A DNA stretch of 64,000 nt. It comes from an uncultured Hyphomicrobiales bacterium. Lineage in GTDB: Bacteria; Pseudomonadota; Alphaproteobacteria; Rhizobiales; Xanthobacteraceae. Shown here piece after piece: positions 42,305 through 51,227 of the stretch. Below the pieces are notes generated by a model. That model ran no database searches. It was not told where the DNA came from and saw only the letters and a list, made by a program, of their open reading frames with translations. Positions within the stretch are counted from its first letter, which is position 1. Every line of letters starts with the position of its first letter. The translations under genes were made by a program, and so were the position numbers. The stretch spans positions 1-64,000 of the forward strand of contig CAIYTE010000188.1 of NCBI GenBank assembly GCA_903929045.1, in the 5' to 3' direction.

Positions 42305-43330
42305 ATGAAAATCAATCGTCGCACCGTCGTGGCCGGCGGCCTTGCCATGCCGGCCGTCATCGCCACGTCGCGGCTCGGCTTTGCCGCGCAGACGCTGAAG
42401 ATTTCGCACCAGTTTCCGGGCGGCACGATCGACAAGGGCGATTTCCGCGACCGGCTGTGCCAGCGCTTCGGCGCCGAGCTGACCAAGCGCACGGGCGGCG
42501 CGATCGAGACGCAGGTCTATGCCAACTCGTCGCTGATGAAGACGGTGGCGCAGTTCTCGGCGGTGCGCAAAGGCGCACTCGACCTCAGTCTCTATCCGAT
42601 CTCTTACGCCGGCGGTGAATTCGCCGAACTCAATATCGGCCTGATGCCTGGCCTCGTAAGTTCCTACAAGCAAGGCGCGGCCTGGAAAAATTCGGCGATC
42701 GGCAAGCGCTTCACCGATTTCCTCGCCGAGAAGGGCGTCATTATCGTGTCGTGGATCTGGCAGGCCGGCGGCGTCGCCAGCCGCGCGGCTTCAATCGTGA
42801 ACCCGGAAGACGTCAAGGGCCTCAAGGTCCGTGGCGGCAGCCGCGAAATGGACATGGTGCTGCAGGCCGCCGGTGCCTCGACGCTGTCGATCCCGTCGAA
42901 CGAAATCTACGCCGCGATGCAGACCAGCGCCTGCGACGCAGCGATTACCTCGTCGACCAGCCTGATCTCGTTCCGACTGGAAGAAGTCGCCAAGACGCTG
43001 ACGACCGGCCGCGGCAAGTCCTATTGGTTCATGCTTGAGCCGCTGATAATGTCGAAGCAGATTTTCGACAAGCTGTCGAAGGACCAGCAGGACGCGATCA
43101 TGAAGATCGGCGCCGAGATGGAAGAATTCGGCACCAAGGAAGCCATGGCCGACGATCAGGAAGTGGCGCAGGTCTACGGCAAGAAGAACGCCAAGGTGCT
43201 CGATCTCGACGAAAAGATCGTCGACAAGTGGCGCGCCATCGCCCGCGATACGGCGTGGAAGGACTACGCGCAGAAAACGCCGCTTTCGGCCGAACTGATC
43301 AAGCTCGCCGAACAAGTTCAGGTGTCGTGA
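42305..43330 (+). CDS. matP: TRAP transporter solute-binding protein (DctP family)
   Basis: 341 residues from the ATG at 42305; the upstream extension is not supported. The leader carries a twin arginine (MKINRRTVVAGGLAMPAV), suggesting Tat export. The mature part has the DctP fold with KISHQFPGG, the conserved Arg region GLKVRGGSREMDMV, GASTLSIPSNEIYAAMQTS and LSKDQQDAIMKI. It delivers an organic acid to the permease pair encoded next. Gene order with malonyl-CoA decarboxylase resembles the rhizobial malonate TRAP locus, so malonate is the likely ligand and the symbol is given by analogy. Confidence 0.87.
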   Translation: MKINRRTVVAGGLAMPAVIATSRLGFAAQTLKISHQFPGGTIDKGDFRDRLCQRFGAELTKRTGGAIETQVYANSSLMKTVAQFSAVRKGALDLSLYPISYAGGEFAELNIGLMPGLVSSYKQGAAWKNSAIGKRFTDFLAEKGVIIVSWIWQAGGVASRAASIVNPEDVKGLKVRGGSREMDMVLQAAGASTLSIPSNEIYAAMQTSACDAAITSSTSLISFRLEEVAKTLTTGRGKSYWFMLEPLIMSKQIFDKLSKDQQDAIMKIGAEMEEFGTKEAMADDQEVAQVYGKKNAKVLDLDEKIVDKWRAIARDTAWKDYAQKTPLSAELIKLAEQVQVS

Positions 43331-43359
43331 TCGCATCACGCCTCTGAACGGACTTAAGT

Positions 43360-43914
43360 ATGGCGCATAGCCTCGAAGAAGCGGGTCTCGATAATCCGGC
43401 GGCTGACCAACCGGTCGCCGCCGGGCTACCCGGTCGTATTCTCGATCGCGTCAACCGGGTGATCGTCTTCATTTCATCGATTGCGCTGGTGTTGGCCGCC
43501 TTCGTGCTGACCTACGGCGTCGTCACGCGTTACTTCCTCAAGCATTCGACCGACTGGCAGGACGAGATTTCTGTGTTCCTGATCGTCGGCTCGATCTTCA
43601 TGTCATCGGCCTCGGTGCAGGCGCGGCGCGGCCATGTCGCCATCGAAGCGGTGTCGAGCCTGTTGTCGGACAACGTCAATCGGTGGCGATTGTTTTTCGT
43701 CGATATCGCCACCTTCCTTTTTTGCGGTTTCTTCTCCTGGAAATCCTGGCTGTTGCTCGAAGAAGCCATCGTCGAGGGCTACCGGTCGAGTTCGACCTGG
43801 CAGCCGCCGTTGTGGATCCCCTATTCGCTGATGACGGCCGGCATGACGCTGCTGACCATCCAGGTTCTGTTCCAGATCATCGCCCAGTGGCGGCGCCGGA
43901 GTGATGTTGCATGA
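43360..43914 (+). CDS. matQ: TRAP transporter small permease (DctQ family)
   Basis: 184 residues with four membrane helices (RVIVFISSIALVLAAFVLTY, VFLIVGSIFMSSASVQARRG, FFVDIATFLFCGFFSW, LMTAGMTLLTIQVLFQII). DctQ proteins bridge the binding protein and the large permease in sodium-driven TRAP import. A cytosolic N-terminal tail of about 30 residues is acidic. Its stop overlaps the start of the large-permease gene by 4 bases. Confidence 0.9.
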   Translation: MAHSLEEAGLDNPAADQPVAAGLPGRILDRVNRVIVFISSIALVLAAFVLTYGVVTRYFLKHSTDWQDEISVFLIVGSIFMSSASVQARRGHVAIEAVSSLLSDNVNRWRLFFVDIATFLFCGFFSWKSWLLLEEAIVEGYRSSSTWQPPLWIPYSLMTAGMTLLTIQVLFQIIAQWRRRSDVA

Positions 43915-45263
43915 GCACGCTTGCGATTGGGCTGCTCTACGGCGGCGCGACTCTGCTTGTGATGTTTGCCGGCATGCCCATCGCCTTCGCGCTCGGCGCG
44001 GTGGCGACGATCTTCATGATCATGTTCATGCCGTCGTCGTCGGTCGATACGATTTCGCAGAACGTCTATGAGGAAATGGCGTCGATTACCTTGCTGTCGA
44101 TTCCGCTGTTCATCCTCAAGGGCGCCGCCATCGGGCGCTCGCGCGCCGGACAGGATCTCTACGGCGCGCTGCATGCGTGGCTGCACAAGTTTCCCGGCGG
44201 CCTCGGCATTGCCAATGTCTTTGCCTGCGGTTTGTTTGCCGCGATGGCCGGCTCGTCGCCTGCCACTTGTTCGGCCATCGGCTCGGCCGGCATCCCGGAA
44301 ATGCGCAAGCACGGCTATTCGGGCGGCTTCGCCGCCGGCCTGATCGCCGCCGGTGGCACCCTGGGCATCCTGCTGCCGCCGTCGATCACCATGATCCTCT
44401 ATGCGGTGGCTGCGGAGCAGTCGCTCGGGCGCCTGTTCCTTGCCGCCATCGGTCCGGCGCTGCTGCTGGTCCTGATGTTCGCCGGCTATGCGGTGTTCCG
44501 CTTCCGGCTCGAGTTCAAGCGCGCCAAGGCGCATCTCGAAAGAACCGGCGAGACGTCGGAACTGCTGCGCGAAGACACGATGACGACACGCGACAAGTTT
44601 GCCTTGCTCCCGCGCGTGTTGCCGTTCCTGATCCTGCTCACAGGCGTCATGGTTGCGCTCTACGGCGGCTATGCGACGCCGTCAGAAACCGCGGGTCTCG
44701 GCGCCGTGCTGGCGCTGGTGCTGATTGCGGTCATCTACAGCGTCTGGACCGCACGTGATTTACAGCCGATCCTGCTGGCGACGCTGCGGGAGTCGACCAT
44801 GCTGATGCTGATCATCGGCATGTCGCTGCTTTACTCCTACGTCATGAGCTATCTGCACATCAGCCAGTCGACCGCGCAGTGGGTGGTTGGCCTGCACCTG
44901 TCGCCCTGGCTGCTGCTGGCGGTCATTCTGCTGATGGTTGTGGTGCTGGGCTTTTTCCTGCCGCCGGTGTCGATCATCCTGATGACGGCACCCATTATTC
45001 TGCCACCTTTGCGCGCCGCCGAATTCGATTTGATCTGGTTCGGCGTGGTGATGACCATCGTCATGGAAATGGGCCTTATTCACCCGCCGGTGGGGCTCAA
45101 TATTTTCGTCATCAAAAATATTGCGCCTGATATTCCCCTGAGCGACGTGATGTGGGGCGTGCTACCATTTGTTGGGCTGATGCTTCTGGCCGTTGTGCTA
45201 TTGTGCTTTGCGCCGGGCATCGCCACGTGGTTGCCGGACCACATTATGGGCTTGGGAAAATAG
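43911..45263 (+). CDS. matM: TRAP transporter large permease (DctM family)
   Basis: 450 residues, about 12 membrane helices, with the DctM landmarks FAAMAGSSPATCSAIGSAGIPEM (in parts, about 110-133), GGTLGILLPPSI and FFLPPVSIILMTAPIILPPL, then MEMGLIHPPVGLNIFVI. These hairpin regions form the sodium and substrate sites of the elevator transporter. Coupled by overlap to the small permease and followed after 6 bases by malonyl-CoA decarboxylase, so transport and metabolism share one transcript. Confidence 0.93.
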   Translation: MSTLAIGLLYGGATLLVMFAGMPIAFALGAVATIFMIMFMPSSSVDTISQNVYEEMASITLLSIPLFILKGAAIGRSRAGQDLYGALHAWLHKFPGGLGIANVFACGLFAAMAGSSPATCSAIGSAGIPEMRKHGYSGGFAAGLIAAGGTLGILLPPSITMILYAVAAEQSLGRLFLAAIGPALLLVLMFAGYAVFRFRLEFKRAKAHLERTGETSELLREDTMTTRDKFALLPRVLPFLILLTGVMVALYGGYATPSETAGLGAVLALVLIAVIYSVWTARDLQPILLATLRESTMLMLIIGMSLLYSYVMSYLHISQSTAQWVVGLHLSPWLLLAVILLMVVVLGFFLPPVSIILMTAPIILPPLRAAEFDLIWFGVVMTIVMEMGLIHPPVGLNIFVIKNIAPDIPLSDVMWGVLPFVGLMLLAVVLLCFAPGIATWLPDHIMGLGK

Positions 45264-45269
45264 GCTGAC

Positions 45270-46631
45270 ATGAACACCTCGTTCTTCGGGGAACTCCTGC
45301 AAACGATTTCCGACCGGGGACGCGCGCTGCTCGACCGCAGCCGTCGCGTCGATGCGGCCACCCACTCCGAGAGCCTCGTGGAACTGTGCGAGGACCTCCT
45401 GTCTGGCCGCGGCGAAGCCTCCGGCACGGCGCTGGCGCGTGAAATTCTCGGCCGCTACACGGAATTGACCGTCGGTCCGCGCATCGCCTTTTTCGAAGGG
45501 CTGGCGCAGCGTTTCGGCACCGACCCGGCCCGGCTGGAAAAAGCCATCGCCGCCTGGAAAGAAAAGCCGAACGACCAGACCGCCGCCGGCGTCCATGCGG
45601 CGTCCGAACCGCGCCGGCAGGAACTGTTCCGGCGTCTCAATCTCGCGCCGGGCGGCACCGAAAAGCTGGTGCGCGTGCGCGAGGACCTGCTCGACATTCT
45701 CGGCAAGCGCCCCGATTTGCGGCCGGTCGATGACGACTTCGTCCATCTGTTTTCGTCGTGGTTCAACCGCGGCTTCCTTGTCTTGCGGCGCATCGACTGG
45801 TCGACGCCGGCCATCGTGCTGGAAAAGATCATCCGCTACGAAGCCGTGCACGAAATCCGCGGCTGGGACGATTTGCGCCGCCGCATCGATCCACCGGATC
45901 GCCGCTGCTTCGCATTCTTCCATCCCGCCATGGTCGATGAGCCGCTGATATTCGTCGAAGTTGCGCTGGAGCGCGACATTCCCGGCGCCATTGCGCCAAT
46001 CCTCGCCAGCGGCCGTCTGGAATTCGTGCAACCTGAAAAGGCGCGCGTCGCAGTGTTTTATTCGATCTCGAACTGCCAGCGCGGTCTTGCCGGCGTGTCC
46101 TTCGGCAACTTCCTGATCAAGCAGGTGGTCGAGGAAATCTGCCGCGAACTACCGAAGCTCTCGACGTTCGTCACGTTGTCGCCGGCGCCGAATTTCGCGC
46201 GGTGGCTCAGCCGTGAACTGAAGGTCGAACGTTCGAGCATCATCAGCGATACCGATCGCGGGACGTTGTCGCTGATGGAACGGCCGCATTGGTGGACCGA
46301 TCCGGAAATCTTCAGCAAGCTTCAGGATCCGCTGACGCGGTTGGCCGCCTATTATTATCTGAAGGCGAAGACACCGGCCGGTCTGCCGGTCGATGCGGTG
46401 GCGCGCTTCCACCTCGGCAACGGCGCGCGGCTCGAGCGCATCAATTGGCTGGCCGATACGTCGGACAAGGCGATCGCGCAGGCGAGCGGCTTGATGGTGA
46501 ACTATCTGTACGATCTCGACGACATCGAGAAGAACCACGAGGCCTTCGCTGAAGGCCGCACCGTGGTGGCATCGAACACCGTCCAGCGCATGTTGCGCCC
46601 GCCGCTCGAACTGGTCCCGATCGCGGGATAA
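45270..46631 (+). CDS. matA: Malonyl-CoA decarboxylase
   Basis: 453 residues; converts malonyl-CoA to acetyl-CoA and CO2. Family regions: an N-terminal helical domain (1-150) and a C-terminal GNAT-like catalytic domain with FAFFHPAMVDEPLIFVEVAL, YSISNCQRGLAGVSFGNFL, FVTLSPAPNFARWL (the usual SPxPGF has Asn for Gly here) and the catalytic histidine region FHLGNGARLERINWLAD. Follows the TRAP genes directly. Rhizobial malonate operons also have malonyl-CoA synthetase (matB); none follows here. Confidence 0.93.
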   Translation: MNTSFFGELLQTISDRGRALLDRSRRVDAATHSESLVELCEDLLSGRGEASGTALAREILGRYTELTVGPRIAFFEGLAQRFGTDPARLEKAIAAWKEKPNDQTAAGVHAASEPRRQELFRRLNLAPGGTEKLVRVREDLLDILGKRPDLRPVDDDFVHLFSSWFNRGFLVLRRIDWSTPAIVLEKIIRYEAVHEIRGWDDLRRRIDPPDRRCFAFFHPAMVDEPLIFVEVALERDIPGAIAPILASGRLEFVQPEKARVAVFYSISNCQRGLAGVSFGNFLIKQVVEEICRELPKLSTFVTLSPAPNFARWLSRELKVERSSIISDTDRGTLSLMERPHWWTDPEIFSKLQDPLTRLAAYYYLKAKTPAGLPVDAVARFHLGNGARLERINWLADTSDKAIAQASGLMVNYLYDLDDIEKNHEAFAEGRTVVASNTVQRMLRPPLELVPIAG

Positions 46632-46632
46632 T

Positions 46633-46737
46633 CCGTCACCCTGAGGTGGCCGCCAAAGGCGGCCCTCGAAGGGCGACGGCCGGTTTCTGGCCGTTCATCC
46701 TTCGAGGCTCGCTAACGCCCGCACCTCAGGATGACGG
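46633..46737. repeat. CCTGAGGTG-type palindromic intergenic repeat
   Basis: Arms CCGTCACCCTGAGGTG and CACCTCAGGATGACGG face each other, with inner pairs GGCCGCCAAAGGCGGCC and CGACGGCC/GGCCGTTC and the typical CCTCGAAGG/CCTTCGAGG. It occupies the gap between the convergent malonyl-CoA decarboxylase and SDR genes and may act as a shared transcript end. Confidence 0.85.
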
Positions 46738-46744
46738 CGCACAA

Positions 46745-47428
46745 TCACGATTTCCCGTACACCGGCACGATGGCGCCGCGCGTGACCTTGTTGTCCGGCG
46801 ACGCCAGAAACAGGATCGTTGCCGCGACTTCTTCCACCTTCGGCCAGGCGTCGAAATCGGCTTTCGGCATCGCCTTGCGGTTGGCCGCCGTATCCATGAT
46901 CGACGGCGCGACGGCATTCACCAGAATGTCGTCCTTGGCGACTTCCTCAGCCAGCGCGAGGGTCAGGGTGGCGACACCGGATTTCGATATCGTATAGGCC
47001 GTCATGCCGGCGCCCGAGCGCGGCTCAAGCGCGGGCCTTGCAGCGACGTTGACGATACGACCGCCGTTCTTCATCGCCGCCGCGGCGGCGCGGCAGCAGA
47101 GGAAGCACGACACCAGATTGCCGTCGATCTGCGACATCAGCGCGGCTTTGTCGGTGTCAGCAACCTTGCCCGTCGCAAAGCCGCCGGCGATGTGGATCGA
47201 GGCCCACAGGTCGAGTCCGCTGTAGATTGTCGCGACCGCCGCTTCGTCTGACAGGTCCGACACGGCAACGAGCTTCACCTTGTCTTTGTGCGGGAAGCGC
47301 TGTGCTTCCGCCTCGCTACGATAAGGTACAATGCAGGTCGCGCCCGCTTTCAGCAGGCCGCCGACCACGGCAATGCCGAGCGCGCCGGTGCCGCCAGTGA
47401 TGACAATCTGTTTGCCTGAAAAATCCAT
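46745..47428 (-). CDS. Short-chain dehydrogenase/reductase (SDR)
   Basis: 227 residues. Cofactor motif TGGTGALGIAV (12-22), catalytic Tyr-x-x-x-Lys in MTAYTISKSGVATL and downstream NAVAPSIMDT are all present, so this one looks catalytically competent. The Asn-Ala-Gly element is replaced by HIAGGFATG. No neighbour on the same strand shares an obvious pathway; the glutamine amidotransferase-like gene upstream is 47 bases away and may be co-transcribed. Confidence 0.87.
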   Translation of the reverse strand: MDFSGKQIVITGGTGALGIAVVGGLLKAGATCIVPYRSEAEAQRFPHKDKVKLVAVSDLSDEAAVATIYSGLDLWASIHIAGGFATGKVADTDKAALMSQIDGNLVSCFLCCRAAAAAMKNGGRIVNVAARPALEPRSGAGMTAYTISKSGVATLTLALAEEVAKDDILVNAVAPSIMDTAANRKAMPKADFDAWPKVEEVAATILFLASPDNKVTRGAIVPVYGKS

Positions 47429-47475
47429 GCGCCTTCTCCGTTATCGCGAAGAATGCGGGATTGCCGCGCCTGCGT

Positions 47476-48342
47476 CTAGCCGCGCCCGCGTTTGCCGCGC
47501 GTCGGCAATACCTGGAATTCGATCCAGTTGGCGACTTCGCTGACGCGCAGTTTCTTGTCGAGCACGTTCTTGCTGATGCCGTGCCGCCACGACAGCCGCT
47601 TGCAGTCCGGATCGCGGTCCAACGTATCGAGGTCTTCCGAGAACACCTTGATGTCGGCGACGTCCTTGAAGAATCCTTCTTCGATCAGCCGCGGGCCGAT
47701 GCGGCGCACGATGGCGGCGAGTTCGCGTAACGGATATTCCGTATGATACTGCACGCCCCACGCCACCGATCCCGGCGTCCGCAGTTCGACACTTTGCACC
47801 GCCGACATGGCATTCGTCGCCAGCACCGTCGCGCCGGCCGGCAGCGTTACGACCTCGTCGAGATGCACAGTCGGCGCGTTGAAGACGTCGAGCTTGCCGA
47901 CATACATCGGATGCTTGCGGCCGGCCTCGGTCAGCCGGATGCTGCGGCCGAAACCTATCTCGCGTCCGTTGGGATTTTTGCGCACGACGCCGCCAGCCGC
48001 GGCGGTGATGACCTGAAGGCCCCAGCACGAACCGAACAAGGGCGTGCCGGTCTCCAGCGCCGCGCGCACCAGATCGACCTGTCGGGCGACCGCCGGGCCG
48101 CCCTCATAAACGTGGAGTGAGGAGCCTGTGATGGCGATGCCGTCATAGCCGGTGAGGGATTCGCCTTCGGGCAGGGTGGCCGACACATCGCCGGGGTGGG
48201 CGGTATCGACGATGGCGCCGGGCAAGAGTTCGCGCAGCAAATTGGAATAGCCCTGATGCGCCGGCGTGCCGCCGACGGCGGCATGTTCGGCAAGGCTTTC
48301 GGGGACGTTTCCTTCGATTACCAGCAGGCGGGGGGACGGCAT
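47476..48342 (-). CDS. Class I glutamine amidotransferase-like protein
   Basis: 288 residues with a complete class I GATase triad: C106 in LFGSCWGLQVI, H200 and E202 in WGVQYHTEYPLRE. This is the fold of the GMP synthase amidotransferase domain and of gamma-glutamyl hydrolases such as PuuD. It is a free-standing protein with an 85-residue C-terminal tail (from about 203) of unclear role. The oxyanion region reads GIAITGSSLHVYE. It may release ammonia from glutamine for an unknown partner or cleave gamma-glutamyl bonds; no partner gene is adjacent. Confidence 0.82.
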   Translation of the reverse strand: MPSPRLLVIEGNVPESLAEHAAVGGTPAHQGYSNLLRELLPGAIVDTAHPGDVSATLPEGESLTGYDGIAITGSSLHVYEGGPAVARQVDLVRAALETGTPLFGSCWGLQVITAAAGGVVRKNPNGREIGFGRSIRLTEAGRKHPMYVGKLDVFNAPTVHLDEVVTLPAGATVLATNAMSAVQSVELRTPGSVAWGVQYHTEYPLRELAAIVRRIGPRLIEEGFFKDVADIKVFSEDLDTLDRDPDCKRLSWRHGISKNVLDKKLRVSEVANWIEFQVLPTRGKRGRG

Positions 48343-48501
48343 CGCGTATCCTGACTAGACTTCTGATATGGCCAAGGTGGGGCGATTTGGCGATCGCGCC
48401 CGAAATGAAAGGCTTTAAGCGACGTTAACGCGCGGGGCGCTAGATTGTGCCCTTAAAACGCCCACTCTGGGACAGACGCTGAACCGCCGGTAAATCCCCC
48501 A

Positions 48502-49992
48502 ATGTCCGACTTCGACATCGCCATTATCGGTGGCGGCATCAATGGAACCGGGCTGGCCCGCGATGCGGCGGGGCGGGGTCTGCGCGTCCTGCTAGCCGAG
48601 AGCGGCGACCTCGGCTCGGGGACCTCGTCGGCGTCGAGCAAGCTCATTCATGGCGGTCTGCGCTATCTTGAGAAACGCGCCTTCCGGCTGGTGCGCGAGG
48701 CGCTCGGCGAGCGCGAGGTGCTGCTGCGCATGGCGCCGCACGTCATCCGCCCGATGCGTTTCATGCTGCCGCCGATGCCGGGTCAACGCTCGCCGCTGCT
48801 GCTGCGGTTGGCGCTGTTTCTGTACGACAGACTGGCGCCGCGAAAAATTCTGCCCGGCTCCCGCACGGTTGACCTGACGCACAATGTGCTCGGCCAGCCA
48901 TTGAAGCGTCTGTTTCGCTACGGATTCGAATATTCCGATTGCTGGGTCGACGATGCACGGCTCGTCATTTTGACCGCGATGGACGCGCGCGATCGCGGCG
49001 CCGATATCCGGCCGAAGACGCGGTGCGTGCGGGTCGAGCGGGGCAAGGACGACTGGCAGGTGGTTTTGCATAACCACGGCCGCCGCCAGGAGGTCACCGC
49101 CCGCGTTCTGGTCAATGCCGCGGGCCCGTGGATCGGCGAGGTCGCGGAGACGGTGATCCGCGAGCCTTTGAAGCGCCCGGTGCGCCTGATCAAAGGGAGC
49201 CATATCGTGGTGCGCCGCCGGTTCGATCATGAGGCAGGCTATATTTTCCAGGCACCGGATCGCCGTGTCGTGTTCGCCTTGCCGTTCGGCAGCGAATTCA
49301 CGTTGATCGGCACGACCGACGAGAATTTCGTCGGCGATCTGAAATCGCCCGCGCCGTCGCCGCAGGAGATCACCTATCTCTGCGATGTCGTGAACGAATA
49401 TTTTCGCGACCGGGTGACGCCGGACGAACTGGTCTGGTCCTATTCCGGCGTGCGCGCGCTCTATGACGACGGCTCCAAAAAGCCTGAAGACGTCACGCGT
49501 GATTACGAACTGGTCCTGGACCGCAAGAAAGGCGCCGCGCCGCTACTGACGATCTATGGCGGCAAGATCACGACGCACCGCAAGCTCGCCGAAGCGGCGA
49601 TGGCCAAGATCGGCGTTTTCTTCCAGGCGCAACCGGCCTGGACCGCCGGTTCAACGCTGCCGGGCGGTGATTTCCCGCCGGATGGCTTCTACGAGCTGGT
49701 CGGCGAAACCATCGCGCGCTGGCCTTTCCTGTCGGAGCCGCATGCCCGCCGTCTGTTGCGCGCCTATGGCCGCCGCGTCGAGAAGATTCTCGGCACCGCC
49801 GAAAGCATGGAAGACCTAGGACCGCGCTTCACCGGCGACCTGACCGGCGCCGAGGTGCGCTATATGGTCCAGCAAGAATGGGCAGAAACCGCCGAGGATG
49901 TGCTGTACCGGCGCAGCAAGCTTGGCTTGCAGGCAACGCCCGATGAACGCATATCGATCAACCAGTTCATTGTTTCAGTTGGCGCGCCATAG
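48502..49992 (+). CDS. glpD: Aerobic glycerol-3-phosphate dehydrogenase GlpD
   Basis: 496 residues. FAD-dependent, membrane-associated oxidation of sn-glycerol-3-phosphate to dihydroxyacetone phosphate, feeding the quinone pool. Visible motifs: FAD site DIAIIGGGINGTGLARDAAG (4-23), SGTSSASSKLIHGGLRYLE, VLVNAAGPWIGEVAE, and the conserved LIGTTDENFVGDL and YSGVRALYDDGS segments, then the C-terminal VRYMVQQEWAETAEDVLYRR. No glpK/glpF/glpR neighbours, so it is an isolated copy. Confidence 0.95.
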   Translation: MSDFDIAIIGGGINGTGLARDAAGRGLRVLLAESGDLGSGTSSASSKLIHGGLRYLEKRAFRLVREALGEREVLLRMAPHVIRPMRFMLPPMPGQRSPLLLRLALFLYDRLAPRKILPGSRTVDLTHNVLGQPLKRLFRYGFEYSDCWVDDARLVILTAMDARDRGADIRPKTRCVRVERGKDDWQVVLHNHGRRQEVTARVLVNAAGPWIGEVAETVIREPLKRPVRLIKGSHIVVRRRFDHEAGYIFQAPDRRVVFALPFGSEFTLIGTTDENFVGDLKSPAPSPQEITYLCDVVNEYFRDRVTPDELVWSYSGVRALYDDGSKKPEDVTRDYELVLDRKKGAAPLLTIYGGKITTHRKLAEAAMAKIGVFFQAQPAWTAGSTLPGGDFPPDGFYELVGETIARWPFLSEPHARRLLRAYGRRVEKILGTAESMEDLGPRFTGDLTGAEVRYMVQQEWAETAEDVLYRRSKLGLQATPDERISINQFIVSVGAP

Positions 49993-50111
49993 GCTTGACG
50001 TGGTTAGCAAAGTGTTGCCGCGACTGCTTCAATTGCATCTCTCGTCTTTATCGCACTGCTATACCTCTGTGGTTTAATCCGACTGTGAATTCATTGTGTG
50101 GATGACCGGTC

Positions 50112-50630
50112 ATGGTTGCCTCAGCCGATATTGCAGCGCGCATCGCCGCCACCAAGGTACTCGTGGTCGATGACGAACACTACATGCGCAAGGTCGTGCG
50201 CGCCTTGCTCATGAGCATTGGTGTTCGCACGATTTTCGAAGCGCCGGATGGTCCTTCAGGTCTCGAAATGATCCGCCTCAACCAGCCGGATGTCGTCATC
50301 GTCGATTGGCAGATGCCGGGGCTCGATGGCGCCAGCTTCGTGCGTATGGTGCGCTCGCCCGAGACGTTTCCGTATCCCGACATTCCGATCATCATGCTGA
50401 CCGGCCACGGCGAACGCTCGCGCGTCATCGAAGCGATCCAGGTCGGCGTCAATGAGTTCTTGCTCAAGCCGGTCTCGTCGAAAGCCCTTCACACCCGTTT
50501 GGCTTCGGTTCTGACAAAACCACGCCGGGTGATGAAATCGGGCGGATATTACGGCCCCATTCCGCGCAATCTCGCCGACATGAACGAGGACGCGGACCGC
50601 GCGATGACCCAGCTGGTGCTGGTGAACTAG
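50112..50630 (+). CDS. Stand-alone CheY-like response regulator (tandem copy 1)
   Basis: 172 residues: receiver domain (about 14-135) with acidic pair D20/D21 (LVVDDEHYMR), phosphoacceptor D65 (VIVDWQMPG), the switch Thr in IIMLTGHGE and Lys in FLLKPVSS. A 35-residue tail containing SGGYYGPIPRN replaces an output domain. Signalling partners are unknown. The next gene is a clear paralogue with the same tail motif. Confidence 0.88.
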   Translation: MVASADIAARIAATKVLVVDDEHYMRKVVRALLMSIGVRTIFEAPDGPSGLEMIRLNQPDVVIVDWQMPGLDGASFVRMVRSPETFPYPDIPIIMLTGHGERSRVIEAIQVGVNEFLLKPVSSKALHTRLASVLTKPRRVMKSGGYYGPIPRNLADMNEDADRAMTQLVLVN

Positions 50631-50692
50631 CCGCACGTTAACGGCGAAGTGACGTTTCGCCGACACAATCACGGCGGGGATTGGGGTGCGCC

Positions 50693-51202
50693 GTGAATAT
50701 CAACGCCAAACATGCCGAGTTTCTGATCAACCAGCAGTCGGTGCTGCTGGTCGACGATAGCGCCTTCATCCGTAATCTCGTGCGCGGTCTGCTCACCGGT
50801 ATTGGCGTCAAGAAAATCTACGAAGCTGCCGACGGCATCGCCGCGCTGGAGCTCATCCGCGAAGTGCAACCCGACATCGTTATCGTCGATTGGGAAATGC
50901 CGCTGCTCAACGGCCCGGAGCTGGTGCGCATCGTGCGCTCGCCGGGCATTTTCCCGACGCCGGATGTTCCGATCATCATGATGAGCGGCAATGTCGATCA
51001 CCGCCGCGTCATGGAAGCCACCCGGCTCGGCGTCAACGAATTCCTCTGCAAGCCGATGTCGGCGAAAGCATTGATGGAGCGGATGATCTCGATCTTGCTC
51101 AAGCCGCGGGAAACGGTGCGCGTCGGCAATTATTACGGTCCGGCGCCGCGCAAGCCGCCGGTGGCGAAAGACAAGCCGCTGGACTCGCCGTCGGCGGTCT
51201 AG
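50693..51202 (+). CDS. Stand-alone CheY-like response regulator (tandem copy 2)
   Basis: 169 residues from a GTG at 50693 with GGGG six bases upstream. Receiver residues D21/D22 (LLVDDSAFIR), D66 (VIVDWEMPL), Ser in IIMMSGNVD and Lys in FLCKPMSA are present. Like copy 1 it ends in a short tail with GNYYGPAPRKPP. The pair arose by duplication. No DNA-binding or enzymatic output domain, so it likely acts by protein contact. Confidence 0.87.
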   Translation: MNINAKHAEFLINQQSVLLVDDSAFIRNLVRGLLTGIGVKKIYEAADGIAALELIREVQPDIVIVDWEMPLLNGPELVRIVRSPGIFPTPDVPIIMMSGNVDHRRVMEATRLGVNEFLCKPMSAKALMERMISILLKPRETVRVGNYYGPAPRKPPVAKDKPLDSPSAV

Positions 51203-51227
51203 CCGCGGCTCTTCCGAATAACGAGAC

